A stretch of DNA of 64,000 nt from Isoetes taiwanensis (Eukaryota > Streptophyta > Lycopodiopsida > Isoetales > Isoetaceae): contig JAJEKV010000004.1 of NCBI GenBank assembly GCA_021234155.1, positions 8,000,109-8,064,108 of the forward strand. The letters are read 5' to 3'. Positions 21,992 through 33,913 of the stretch are shown piece after piece; positions within the stretch are counted from its first letter, which is position 1; the number at the start of each line of letters is the position of its first letter. The translations under genes and the position numbers were made by a program. The notes below the pieces were generated by a model. The model had not been told where the DNA came from. It was given only the letters and a program-made list of their open reading frames with translations, and did no database searches.

Positions 21992-23106
21992 TTTATCAAC
22001 ATCAAGCATACCTAAGCCCCATTCGCTGCTATTTTCCGGTGGGTCTTTTTTGCTTTTGGATATGAAGGAGGCCACTCCATCGCCTGACTTCCCTGAGTTT
22101 AGGATGATCTGGAATGTAAAAAAAAGTAGCAAAAGAGTAGCTTTGGGTCTTATGGTGCACATTTTTCCCTTTCTCAAATTTTTCCTCACAATCAACATTT
22201 TTCTCATATTTCTTCATTCGGCAACCCTTTGAGCAACATCACTTTATTATACCAACCCAAAGGAAGTTCTTGCCTAATGCAATGATTTTCAGCACTTTGG
22301 GAAGTTCGTCTTCGTATGCAACCAAATGTATTCAAGGGTGTTGGTGCTCAATTGCATCAATTTGTCATCAATGGGGTTATAATCCTACCTTTGCATCTTT
22401 TTCTTTTTTTTCCTAATAAAGTTAGATTTTTTTATTACAAAAAAGAGGGGGAAAAAATGATATTTTAGTGTTCAAAAACACAATGGTGCTCATGTGTAGG
22501 CAAGTCTACACAACCATGCCTTATTAAAAAGTAAGGATCCAATTCCTTTGAAGATTTTTTTGCTTGAGCTCACTGATTTTAATACACGACTCCATAAGCT
22601 TCCGACTATATCCTCTAGCACTTCTTCCACATCCACTACCTCAATAGCTGGAGAAGAGGTGTCACCCATTAAACTGCGTGGGCAATTAGGGTGATGGCGG
22701 TTTCCATAAGATTGTTTTGTACGTCACAAGTATAGGATGGGCATAAAACATACCAAACGATCCTAGATTATGTCATTGCTCAGGACATAATCCATTCCTA
22801 AAGCCTATTGCTGGCCACCACTTCAACTTAAAATTGATCATGAAATTAAATATAATAGATTGGAAAACCACATATACACACGTTTGTACAGTACCAAATG
22901 CCTTGCGCATGCACGCTGTTTCTAACATTATCTGATTTCTTGAGTAAGCTCAAAGTATGTATCAGATTGGAAGAGACTCATATATATATATATTGAGAAA
23001 GAACATGTAACTTGAGAAACCCAATAAGAGAAAAGGGAATTCAAAGTATGAGAACAAATTGAGTATGGGCAAATCCAAAAGAACCTGGAAACTCATAACT
23101 GATCAA
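21992..23106. other. Intergenic, no gene recognised
   Basis: Short minus-strand frames at 21989-22217 match nothing known. The rest is AT-rich and includes a (TA)n run near 22980. The part next to 23106 is presumably the 3' UTR of the CAP gene. Confidence 0.4.
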
Positions 23107-25531
23107 TCAACCACCAGAATGTGCAACTGGAGTAGTCACGAAACGTCCATCTTCAAAGACATTTACGAATTGTTCAGGCAATGCATGCTCCACCTGTGGA
23201 GAAGTAAACAGATAAGATACAGTTTATTAAAATAATAATAAATAATAGTGATGTTAACATTACTCACATAATCAGCATCACTTGTTGCCCCAGGTACAAC
23301 CACGTTGATCTCACTGGATTTTGCAGTGGTGATGGATGTCTTTAACGAATCTTTTCCCAAATATAGCTGGCAACCATTTGTATTATCTATTGAAATTGTT
23401 GGCGCAACTCCCTGAACAAGTTTGGAACACTTGAAAGCATAAAAGACATGCACCAGGTCTTCTCGAATAGGAGAAGGGGAATGAATACCTGACACTGGAC
23501 TTCGACACTGGTACAATTCACTAGTTCGCATGCCGCCACAACATCCTACATGCATCCACAATTACAAATTCTGGAAAAGTCTAGAAGAAGAAAATCTCTC
23601 ATCAAATATGATACCTTGAAAACAATGGCAGTTTTGGTGCACTTATCCATGGTGATGTTGTTAACTTTTCCTAATGTTGCCAAACAGGAAAATTAGTTGT
23701 TACAGATCAGACAAGCATAAGCATGCATACCACATACCTTGAACTTGGATGATAGAACCTTTGCATCCAAATATGTACACAGTTTGACGGCCATTACACT
23801 CGCTTATGATAATATTCTTGTTATCAATCTGGTTCTCTATGACCCATCTGTGTAAATCCATTTCAACATTTAGAGATGCTGTATAGCTGAAAGTTGTAAA
23901 CGTTTACTTACTTCCTGTCCATTTGGAGCTCAAATACCGGAGGGGCAACTTTTTTAGGTAAAGGTTTAATCTCACGTGTCTCAGCAACTTGCCCAGACGG
24001 CACTATGCCTACCTTATCTGGCCTATTCTTTGCTTTCATATCGTCTGTGACCTTTCTCAGACCTGCAACATGCATTTGCTTATAATCATGGTATATCAAA
24101 AGATTGCCAAAAACGACAAAGGGTACCAGATGTTACAGCATTTCCTCGGTTGATTTCGTTAAATACTGCACTCATGGCTGGTTTTGAAACAGCAGCTGAT
24201 GCTGAACTCCCAGGTAAACTACTTGTTGGTGCTGGTGGAGGTGGAGGAACTCTAGGACCAGCTGGAGGAGGTGGTGGAACTCTGGGACCAGCTGCTAGTA
24301 CTGGAGCAGCCATAGAGAGTAACTGCTCAAGCAGGGCACCCCCAGAATTCCATGCTGGTCCAGTCATGTGAAACTTCTTTACATACTCTCGCAATCCTGG
24401 CATATACAACTCTTTGACAGCTTTGGCCCACTCTAAATGATTGACATCCTTATTTCGATGTTCAACTAAAATCTGATGACATAAGGGCAAATACGGATAA
24501 AATGACTTCAAGGAACAAATGCAATTAAGAAGTATGAATCTGTTTTAGCGACCTTATTATTGTAAAACTCTGCAGACTGCCAACCCTCCTCAACAAGAAC
24601 GATTGGTTTGCTGAGTCCTGAAGCTAAGAAATGTAAGAGGACATGAACATTTACACAAAAGCAATTGTCAAAGAGAATTATATACCAGAATCCTTGGTAT
24701 AAAGCACCCAGCATAATGCCTGCATACTTTCTGCAACGACCTTTAAATGATTGTATGCATCAGTCCTCCTTCCTTCAGTAAGCGAATTTGCCTTGATCAT
24801 CAGATCAGCTAGCGGTTTTATTAGCTTCTGTAGGCTTTCTGCATCGGGTTGCTGCATTTTTGCATGAACATAATAAGATAAGGGAATATAGCTTATAACA
24901 AGGATATGGGGGAAAAGAAACAGTTTGAAAAACATACATGTTGCAACTGTTCTTATACAACATACATAAAATAACGGATTCTTGTGCAGTTTTGTGAAAA
25001 TATAATGGAAGCGTTTATGCAATAGGTAAAAGAGATAAATCGAAACTTCGCCAAAGCAGAATTTGCTTGAGAATCATCAGCACACATGTAGCCATCATTA
25101 AAAATTACTCTATTTATCATAATTCAGTTCATCTGGACGGCATAATTTTGACAGATCAGTAAAGATAATGTGTGACACTGTATCTAAAGAAGCTGTATGG
25201 CAAGATCTATCAAATAAATTAACAGTTACTATACCTTGCATTTTGCAATAATTTCTACAATACGTTTCTCCTCCTCAAATGCACTTTTGAGAAGCTTAGT
25301 GGCCTCCAAGACCTGGCCTCCAATCTTTTCCGATGAAGCCGTCAATCGGCCTATCCTTTCTTCTATTAATTCCTCAAATGCGGCCACAGATGATGGCTTG
25401 ACTTCTGTCTCTTGTGGCTTGAGTTTGGCGGCAGGGGATGGCGCTTTGTTGGAGTTTGAGAGGCCCGAAGATCTATCCAGCATCTCTAAACGAGAAACGG
25501 CCGCCTCGAGACGAGATAACAAATCCGCCAT
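23107..25531 (-). CDS. CAP1: Adenylyl cyclase-associated protein (CAP), actin-monomer recycling factor
   Basis: CAP binds cofilin-actin and G-actin and recharges monomers for filament growth in the cytoplasm. Ten exons on the minus strand join in frame to 492 residues: 25531-25235, 24851-24686, 24617-24553, 24472-24127, 24062-23912, 23847-23738, 23670-23615, 23545-23489, 23411-23268 and 23193-23107, all with GT-AG borders. In order: N-terminal oligomerisation helix (MADLLSRLEAAVSRLEML), helical CAP-N domain (LTEGRR, WAKAVKELYMPGLREYVK), proline-rich linker near residue 230, WH2-like segment around 275-305 (FNEINRGNAVTSGLRKVTDD), and the C-terminal beta-helix (WVIENQIDNKNIIISECN, VQCQGVAPTISIDN). 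I chose the third in-frame ATG because family members start just before RLEAAV. The first ATG (25588) would add 19 residues. The length is normal (plants ~475) and the gene appears functional. Confidence 0.95.
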
Positions 25532-25588
25532 TGCTGTTGGATCGTTCCCCCCCATAGCTCTGCTACTGGAAACAAGCCTTGCACACAA

Positions 25589-25676
25589 CGCAGCCTTTTG
25601 TTTTATATATTTTTGATAAAATATTGATAAAAAAATCGTGCTTTTTACTGGCCATTGTCTATGTTTAATTAGCAGA
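25589..25676. promoter_or_regulatory. Upstream region of CAP
   Basis: Minus-strand promoter side. The minus strand here contains TATCAAAAATATATAAAAC, a possible TATA-like sequence roughly 25-40 bp upstream of the first possible ATG. Confidence 0.35.
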
Positions 25677-25995
25677 CTTGCCTAAACTGGATGTAAAAGA
25701 TTTCCTTGTAGTTCTAGCACACCTAGGTTTATCCCTACATCATGCAAAATTTGACACAGTGGCCATCATTTCTGTCGGCAGGCTTGCCTAAATAGAATAG
25801 AATAGAATAGAATAGGCTGGAGGTAGAAAATTTCATTTTAATAATTCTAGCATGTGAACGTGTATGCCTACATCATGCAAAATTTCATGTTAGCAAGCTT
25901 GCCTAAATGGAGGTAGAAGATTTCATTTTAATTCTAGAATGTCTAAGTGTATGCCTACATCATGTAAAATTTGATGCAGTGCAACCGTTGCCGTT
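25677..25995. repeat. ~110-bp tandem repeat, three units, middle one with (AGAAT)n insert
   Basis: Units start GC(A/G)GACTTGCCTAAA, GCAGGCTTGCCTAAA and GCAAGCTTGCCTAAA, and each contains CCTACATCATG(C/T)AAAATTT. The middle unit alone carries an extra AGAATAGAATAGAATAGAAT run. Confidence 0.7.
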
Positions 25996-27640
25996 AGATT
26001 CTTATTTTTCGATCCTATAGCCAGAAAATCTAGAAACTTTTGGAGATTTTGTTAGAGATTTTCTATAAGCTAGCTTCATATTTTGCTATATATATTAGGA
26101 CATGTTGAGTCCCCCCCCCCCTTTTGCTCGAAGAACATAAACTTTATTAATCAGAATACACCAGGACTGCATAATATGTCTAGTGATACAAGTGCAAGAA
26201 GGTGCCTTTGAACTACAGCCTCAAGCACAATGCATTTACAAGGTGGTCTAGCGGTAAGAACAATCTTCTTGTGAACTAAGGGTTCACAGTTATTTGTACT
26301 AAGACATTATCTAGGTTGTAAATGGATGTTCTGCAATGTCTCTAAAGACGTGATTTTAAAGACTATGAAGATTCAATTCTTCACCAATCAGCAATTTGGG
26401 TAGCCAAAGTTAAACATATTAATCTAGAATTAGTGCAAGTTGTCCACAAAATATCTCAAGTTGTCAGGAGGGTCAACTCGACAAGCTTGTTAAAATTAGC
26501 AATTACTTCGAAAAGGATAATGTTCTTGAAATTGCCTATTGAGTATTCCCTTAGCATAACATCAACATTGTCAGGTTTTGTGATGTTGGTGCATCTTATT
26601 ATCTACAATGAATTTGCACATTCCAATATCAATTGCACAAGGAAAATGAATTGTTCTGGGCATTTGCCCTAATAAATTACAGTTGCAATTATTTATTCAA
26701 CTTAGTGGCAATTTCTCCTATGTTTTCAGTTGGATGAAGCACAGGCGACATCACAAGCTGCGAAAAGGTCTGTAACCCCATTAGTAAGTGCAGATCCCCT
26801 GGATACAAGGGAATCTACAACACATCAACCATACCTTTGTCTCAATTGAGCACGGGGAGGGTGTTAGGAAACTCCATATGCCTCAAAGATCATTACAAAC
26901 TTGCATAAAATGCAAATTCAAACCCCTAAGCTGATTTTAATTACGGGATGAGGGTGGTCTTGTATGCCAGGTTATATGAACATCGCTAATCAAACAAGAG
27001 GACAAGCATAGGTAGAATGGAACAAGGATAAAGTTAAATGCAGGAATTAGATGAAGCCATGGTTCACCAAATACAATTAATATAGTATTGGCTTAGCCAA
27101 ATCAGACTAGCATCTTTAACTTTGGGAAGATGAAATCAAACTGTGTTCAACTTGACAAGATATCAGATATGTTTCTTTTCTATACGACGAATGAAATGTA
27201 CACAATCAATGGCAAATATTTCAAACAATTGATGCGAGTAAGCAGATTATGGCAACTCCAATTATTTAGTTTCCTTGAATTCATGAATTTCTGGTAGACA
27301 AGATGTTGAGGAAAAACAGATACATCTTTCTACAATTAGAGCTATGCATAGAAAAAAGAAAGCTATCAAAATTATCCACTTGTCTTGTGATTGCATTAGT
27401 CAATTTTTTATCATTGATTAGCAAATAATTTACTCAAAAAACATAATGTTAGTGTAAGACTCCTCGTGCTACGGTGTTACACGGTCCCTTTATCAGTCAT
27501 TTGATGGTCCTCTTATTAGCCACCGCCTTTCTTGGATGGATTTAGAGGAGATTACCACGTATGTAATCCCCCACTATGGTGGTGAATCTATTGCTAGCTA
27601 AGTCTAAATGTATGTCCAGTTTATGAGTCTTTAAGTATAT
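25996..27640. other. Intergenic, no gene recognised
   Basis: A homopolymer C run lies at 26111-26121. Nothing else resembling a gene, RNA or transposon end was identified. Confidence 0.35.
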
Positions 27641-27718
27641 AGGAAAGCCCGTTTAGTGGGCTTTCCTGTTGTGTCAACAGTGCTCCACGCACAGCAGGAA
27701 AGCCCGCTAAATGGGCTC
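27641..27718. repeat. Strong hairpin, ~29-bp arms
   Basis: AGCCCGTTTAGTGGGCTTTC and CTGTTGTGT form the left arm, and the right arm is its near-perfect complement ending CCGCTAAATGGGCT. The loop is about 14 nt. Each arm also contains a smaller palindrome (GGAAAGCCC..GGGCTTTCC). It could be a miniature inverted-repeat element or an RNA precursor. Confidence 0.7.
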
Positions 27719-28610
27719 TCATCTAATGCGGAAACCAGTAAAAAACCATTCTGCGATCAAGAATGCGGGGTGAACGATTTGAATGTAGGGTAAAACTGCA
27801 GGAATGGCTGGGTAAACGGCAAGAATGCAAGTATAATGCTAGAGCGATAGGTAACAGCCATCGTCGAAGCATGAAGATATTTCTAATAACATTCTTGGGA
27901 TTGAAACAATGCCACGAGGCATGGCGCTATAGGACAGGAAGGCAGAATGATTTGTAACTAGTTTTTACGTTTTTTGGGATGAATGATAGTTAAAGGATGA
28001 TCTTCCATTTCGCATACATGGAAAGATACTTCTCTAAAGTAGTTATCTTTTGGCCAAAAGAGTAGTCATGCACTACTAGTATGCTTCTAGTATTAGCGGC
28101 CATTCAACCCTATTCACATGGATCGAAAATAAAGGGGTTTTTCCCCAAATCTTGCTCATTCTTAAAAATATCCGACCATCAAAAAATGTTTTTGGCAATT
28201 TTCCAGCCTTAAAAACAAAAATAATCCGGCAGAATGCACCAAAAATTGCACTTTTAAATAATTTTGTCGGTATTCTGAAATATAAAGCGGCATTTTTACT
28301 GGTTCAGGGCATCACTATTTTCGAGTCTTGCCTATTCGGCTCTCAAGTCAAGCCTACATGTGGTTTTGATATTAGACATAAAGGACTGGTCAGGAGTTGG
28401 GCACCAAACTAGTACCAATGAGCGTATTGTGATACTTGCCTCAGTGGGTTTAGGGCACGTTTGAGGGGAGGACACAGGGAGCGTTTCCGACTTATTAGAA
28501 GATGTCAGGCTTTGTAGATCGACGTTCCTCACCCATGAGCGGATTGTATGGTGGCATGGAACGTGGGGAGAGGATTCCATGAGGGTCCCGTGATCGGCGG
28601 GAGCCGGTAG
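27719..28610. other. Left flank of the Gypsy element, no gene recognised
   Basis: No supported coding frame. The last five bases before the LTR are GGTAG. Confidence 0.35.
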
Positions 28611-30145
28611 TGTGACGTCCCCTACTTCGCCTACGATGCTCCCATCGTATTGGAAGGCAGAGTTCATCCCCCTGGCAGCCAAGCTGACAGAGGCCGTCCA
28701 CCTTGACACCAATCCTTTAGGAAGGGGTCGATGAGGAAGAATGGACGGGTCATTTGTCCCGTCTTCCCTCGTGACCGTCCTAGCTGCGGAAGCGTAAATA
28801 AACATAAGCACATGACATCCAATACAATTAGATCCATCTCGAAGGATGGATGTACCATAGCATATATGTATAAGCTCATCAACATCATCATCATCATCAA
28901 ATGGGAGATCCTACCCAAGGCTCAGACTCCAGGGGTATGGACTGACAGCTTGGGTCTCCAGAAGCCATTGCAGACAGAACTCATGAGAGTAGATTGGGAT
29001 GGCATAGGAACATGGCTGTTGGGAAGTCCTCTCCATCCGTCTCTCCTGTGCACACTTTGCAGAATAGTTGAAGAGTCTTGGGACTGGACTGTAGCCTGTC
29101 GGGTGCATAGCCAAGGGGGCTATTAGTAGGTTTCATCCCCCCAACCCCGATGAGGCAGGAAGGGGATCACCCCCTCCAGAGGCATGCATGCCCATCTCAG
29201 GGGACTAGAGGGTCACTGCCCGTCTACGACGTGAACCTCATTAAGGGCGACGCATCACCCAAGAGGTGTCGAGCTCATGCCTTGCCCACATGCAGTGGCA
29301 AGCCATTAAGCCTAGCCCATTAAGATCCTCGGTAGGCTTTACACACCAGAGGGATCAATCTGTAATGGGACAAGTTCTCCTTATTCCACCGGTCTAGCCC
29401 CCCACTCACAACCAGGCGGGCTCTTATGCACAGGCCGCATTAATTGAGAATTAATGATGCTATCTAGATACATCTACTACTGAAGATTTCAGGGTCTCTA
29501 CCCCCCTTCCCAATACACAGGAGTGCGCATAGAATAGAACATCATCATCAAAGAACTAAAATACTGAATAATATCTAATCTATCTACCTAAACATACGTG
29601 GTTAGGTTCCTTAGTTAAGGCTTGTGATCTTAGGATCTATAAGGCCTCTAAGACTGATCTAACATGCTATCCCAGCTCATTGCTGGGCTAAAAGCCGGTA
29701 TTGCACAATAGAATCACATGTTACTTGATCCTTGGCTTGCTCCTGCTCCTCGAATCGCGTCCATGCCTTCACTTGGGTTGAAGGCAGCTGTTCCTGGAAG
29801 ATCTGTTGTGCAAAGGCGGCTTGGCGACGCCTGGCAATGTGAACTAGCAGCTTGGCTTGGCCGAAATGGCCCAAGGAAGCCAAAATGCGAAAATGGAAAA
29901 GGTTTAGGGTTTTCTCTTTTGTTCCATTTACATGACCTTTTAGGTTTAGGTTAAAAAGGACAAATGGGGTTTTGCCATGATGCAAAGGGGTTTAATTGTA
30001 AACGTTTATAGACATGTGCAACATACGAGGTTTTCCCCTAGGCGGAACCCTTTACCGTTCTCAAGTACTTGTCAAGGTGACATGTACACGTGGCATGGCA
30101 GTATAATATACGTATTCAGACTGTATATTATGCTGGAATGTCACA
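28611..30145 (-). repeat. Gypsy 3' LTR, 1535 bp
   Basis: Alignable along its full length to 37755-39254. It contains ~31 bp near 28660 absent from the other LTR. Confidence 0.92.
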
Positions 30146-30162
30146 ATCTCCCCACCTTGAAT
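30146..30162 (-). other. Gypsy polypurine tract
   Basis: The minus strand reads CAAGGTGGGGAGAT immediately before the 3' LTR. Confidence 0.65.
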
Positions 30163-30587
30163 TGATGTTGTCCTCAGCATCACGTGCCCCCCTCCTTGGA
30201 AACCTGCATGATCCCTGCAACACATTCCATGCATGCAATTTTATAACAATTGCCCAAGGTAATTTCTAAGTTTAAATTTTTATAATCACATCACTTGTTC
30301 TATAACATACTATGGTAAGGTGTCTCTCAACCCTTACATTATCATTTAATATTCATAAAATTTTATAATTTGCACAATTATCATTAACCCAGTTTTCAAA
30401 ATTCTATAATTTAAGGTCCATTTGGTCTCCTTACAACACATTATGACAAAACATGTGTTGCAAGTCTTCGCAATGCAACCCTCTTGCCGCTATACACTCC
30501 TATTGGCTTGCAGGTCCAACACTACGTTAGTAGTCATTTATTTATTGTAAAGTTGGTTATTAGGGAACCACCCATACACTTAATTAA

Positions 30588-31113
30588 CTATATGGATGCA
30601 AGAATAATTTCCCGGCGTAGGAAGATGATGTTTCTTCCATCTTGGCCGTGGAGACAGTGCCTTTCATACCTAAGATGATCACTCATGTGGTACTGCTTCT
30701 CCAAATCTGATTGTAGTACCCACGTAGCATCTTCCACATGCAAGTGCATCCATTTCACTAGGTATTGGAGAAATTGGGATCTTCTTGTTTTCTTGTAGGA
30801 CCTGTCAAAAAGAACCTCTGGGACGATCTCGAGTTGGTCATCTGTCATTTCTAGTAACTATGTTGTCTCCAATACTTCCTCTGGATTAGGAGTGTGCCTC
30901 TTCAAGAGACTTACATGGAAGACCCTATGGATTTTGAGATATGCTGGTAGGCCCAACTTGTAGGATTGGTTACCTATTCTTTTGGTTATCCTGAACGGCC
31001 CAACCCATCTTGGAGCAAGCTTCTTGCAATTGCCGATGCGGAGCTTCCCTTGCTTGACTTTGATCTTCCGCCACACATTGTCCCCTACTTAGAACTCTCT
31101 TACTGTTCTGTGC
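30588..31113 (-). pseudogene. Gypsy integrase C-terminus and chromodomain
   Basis: ELAPRW-type GPY/F module (KKLAPRWVGPFRITKRIGNQ) is followed by HRVFHVSLLKRH and, after a frame break, a chromodomain PEVLFDRSYKK...YLVKWMHLHVEDATW. The chromodomain directs chromoviral integration by binding modified histones. This is notable because the same element encodes a histone-like protein. Confidence 0.85.
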
Positions 31114-31956
31114 TTATCGGCTACACTCTTCTGCCGGCTTCTTGCTGCTAGAAGATATCCGCTCACTTCTTCCACCAATTGTTGCATGTCGGCTAGCATC
31201 TGTTGGGATACTTATACCTTGGACACGAGATTGTGCCAAGTGTCTGGGGTCATAGCCGTAGTTGATCATAAACGGCGACATTTGAAACAACTCCTGCTTG
31301 ATGCTATTGTATGCAAACTCCACCAAGTGAATAAAATCGTCCCACTTTGATTGCTTGTTCCAGACGTAATTCCTTAACATATCTTCAAGTATCCGATTCG
31401 TACACTCCGTCTGCCCATCAGTCTGAGGATGATATGCCATGCTCATCGACGGCTTCATCTTGATGGTGGTGAAGAGATCTTGCCAAAATGCACTCATGAA
31501 CTTCGAATCTCTATCAGAGATTATCTCCCTTGGCATCTCGTGGAGTCGAAAGATTTCCTTTGTGAACAACACGGCGGTATCCAACGCCGTATCCATGGTC
31601 TTGCATGGCACAAAATGCGCTATTTTTGACAACTTGTCGACTACTACCATTAAGGCGTCCTTGCCCCTTATGGTTCTTGGGAGCCCTGTTATGAAGTCCA
31701 TGCTTATTATTTCCCATTTGGCATTTGGCAATGGCAATGGCTCCAACACTCCTGGAATTCGAAGCTGCTCTGCCTTCATCTGCTGACATAGCTGATATTC
31801 TCGAATGTACTTGGCTATCTGCTTCTTCATGCCGGGCCAATAGTAGCTACTTCTTATCTTGAAGTAGGTTTTCATGAAACCTGCATGGCCGGCTATTGGG
31901 CTATTGTCAGTATCATGGAGTATTAACTTCCAAGATTTTAGATGACTCTGGGACAC
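31114..31956 (-). pseudogene. Gypsy integrase core
   Basis: An open frame of about 280 residues. Zn-binding H-H-C-C region near the start (DNSPIAGHAGFMKTYFKIRS, then CQQM where the last Cys is lost). The DDE core has D in SMDFITGLP, D in ISDRDSKF and E in HPQTDGQTECTNRILEDML. It lost its start to RT-RNase H by a frame break and runs into a different frame at the 3' side. Confidence 0.88.
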
Positions 31957-32725
31957 ACAATTTGTTCTTATGGTACAATTGGTTGCCTTTCTTCTTAAAA
32001 TGCTTGAAGGTTTCCCTCTCTTTGTTCGTTCTTGCCTCCTTAGAAAGGCTTGCCCATGCTTCCTTGAAGTCTCGGTCCGTTGGCAACATTTCTTCTATCT
32101 TCTTGCCAAACTCATTGGTGAGTGTTGATATGGCATTGTAATGGACTCTCGTCGTCAAGGAGTGACTTGAGAGTGCATCCGCAACCACGTTGAGCTTGCC
32201 TGGCTTGTACACGATGACAAAATTATACTCCTCCAGGAACTTCATCCATCTCCTTTGTCTCAAGTTGAGATGTGGTTGGGTGAAGACATACTATAGACTT
32301 TGATGGTCCATATCTAATTGAAACTTCCTTTCCAATAGATAATGCCTTCATATTCTTAAATCTATCACTACTGCTAGTAACTTCTGATCGTTGGTTGGGT
32401 AACGCGTTTCGGCGTCCTTCATCTTCCTTAAATCATACACTACCACCTTCTCCTCCTACATTAAGACCGCTCCTGTTGCAATCTTGCTAGCATCGGTTGC
32501 CACCAACTTATCTTTCTCTGGGTGGGCAATATTAAGACTGGGTCAGTCGTTAAAGCTTCCTTCAATGTCTCAAACGCTGCATGGCCCCTTCCTTTGCCAA
32601 TGACTCGCCCAATCTTTTATCTTCTCCGCTTTGATGAGATCCATTAGTGGAGCTGCTACTTTTGCAAAGTTCCTGACGAACTTTCTGTAATACCCTGCTA
32701 AGACGAGGAAGCTCCTCACTTCAAG
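31957..32725 (-). pseudogene. Gypsy RT remnant and RNase H
   Basis: The block starts abruptly with VRSFLVLAGYYRKFVRNFAK, the last part of RT. RNase H follows: VATDASKIATGAVLM, a stop, ETRYPTNDQKLLAVV, and WMKFLEEYNFVIVYKPGKLN VVADALS (written here with a break). Several stop codons are present. No YxDD block precedes it. Confidence 0.8.
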
Positions 32726-33663
32726 CCTTCAATGTACCCCTCTACTGCATATCTTTCGCTCAATTTTGGCACATAGAGCCTCAGCCTCATAAACTCTTTG
32801 GTGTACTTCTGCACTATCTTATTGCCCTGCTCCAACCTGTAAAATTATTGCATCATATGACACTTATGTTCCCTCGGCACGTAATGACGCTTAAATGCCT
32901 TGAAGAACTTCTTGAATCCTGCAGCTATCTCTGCTTAACCCATGGGCTTTGGCATAGCCTTTCCACCAAATTCTGGCTGCTCCCTTGAGGTTAGCTAGCG
33001 CTACCCTGCCCTTGTCCTTATCTTTCATACTATAGCATTCCCATATTCTCTCATTTCGTTCAACCAAGCCTCGGCTTCTATCCCTGACCTGTTGTCTCCT
33101 GAGAACTGTTCTAGCTTCTTGGCTTTCCACATATTGCTCAGTGCAGAGTCGACTTTCTTCTGGTAGTCGGCTTCAATCCTGCCCTTATCACGGTTGAGAC
33201 CCTCCCGGTGGTCCTACCGATCGTCGTCCTGCTCCTCAGATTCGGAGTCGAAGACGGAGCCGGAGTCGGAGTTGGAACTAGTGTTGGAGGAATCCGTGCT
33301 AGGGGATCTCCTTCTCCGGTTTCTCTTCTTTGCCTTGTCTATTCTGCCAGCAGGTGTTTAGGGTAGCTGGACATTCTGGTCTGGTGCAATTGCTGCCCTC
33401 TCTGCCAGCAAGGCTCTTATCTCGTGGGTATCCGATCTCATTTGAGATATCTTCTCTTCTGAGGTTGGTGCCTCGAACTCTTGGAATAGGTTCCTTGGTT
33501 GAAACTGTCTTGCAGGTGTTTGCTCCTCCTGAGGTTGTCGATCTTGTTCTACATTCCTGGTTGCTCTAGCTGCATAGACATTATATTGCACTCTTATGAT
33601 TAGCTTTTGTTTGTTATTGCATTGGTTGTTTGATGACATAGATGTAGGAACAAAATATATCAA
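32726..33663 (-). pseudogene. Gypsy gag
   Basis: Gag remains include an N-terminal Gln-rich part (33358-33663) and the conserved gag core WECYSMKDKDKGRVALANLK with GAARIWWKGY at 32891-33130, followed by RLYVPKLSERYAVEGYIEGL. At about 32725 gag changes directly into the end of RT. The zinc knuckle, protease and RT catalytic core are absent. Confidence 0.75.
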
Positions 33664-33913
33664 AGAATATTCATAATGCCATCAATTATATTCATAAGGT
33701 ACAATATTATTACAATCAATAATAGAGAGAAGAAAAAAAAAATAATCTATTCTTGGAATCTTCCATATGCCGGATTGTCTTCCAAGAACTTTTTCACTTG
33801 GGCTGTACCAACTGTGCATCCCAAGTTCCTAAGAATGTTGGTGGACATACCACCTTGAAGTGCCATTACCAGGTCTTCGACTCTTCTATTCGACGTATAG
33901 GCCGCAGTGACAG

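Noticed and set aside
28332-28811. Minus-strand ORF across the Gypsy 3' LTR edge
   Set aside because: It spans the LTR boundary at 28611 and matches no protein.
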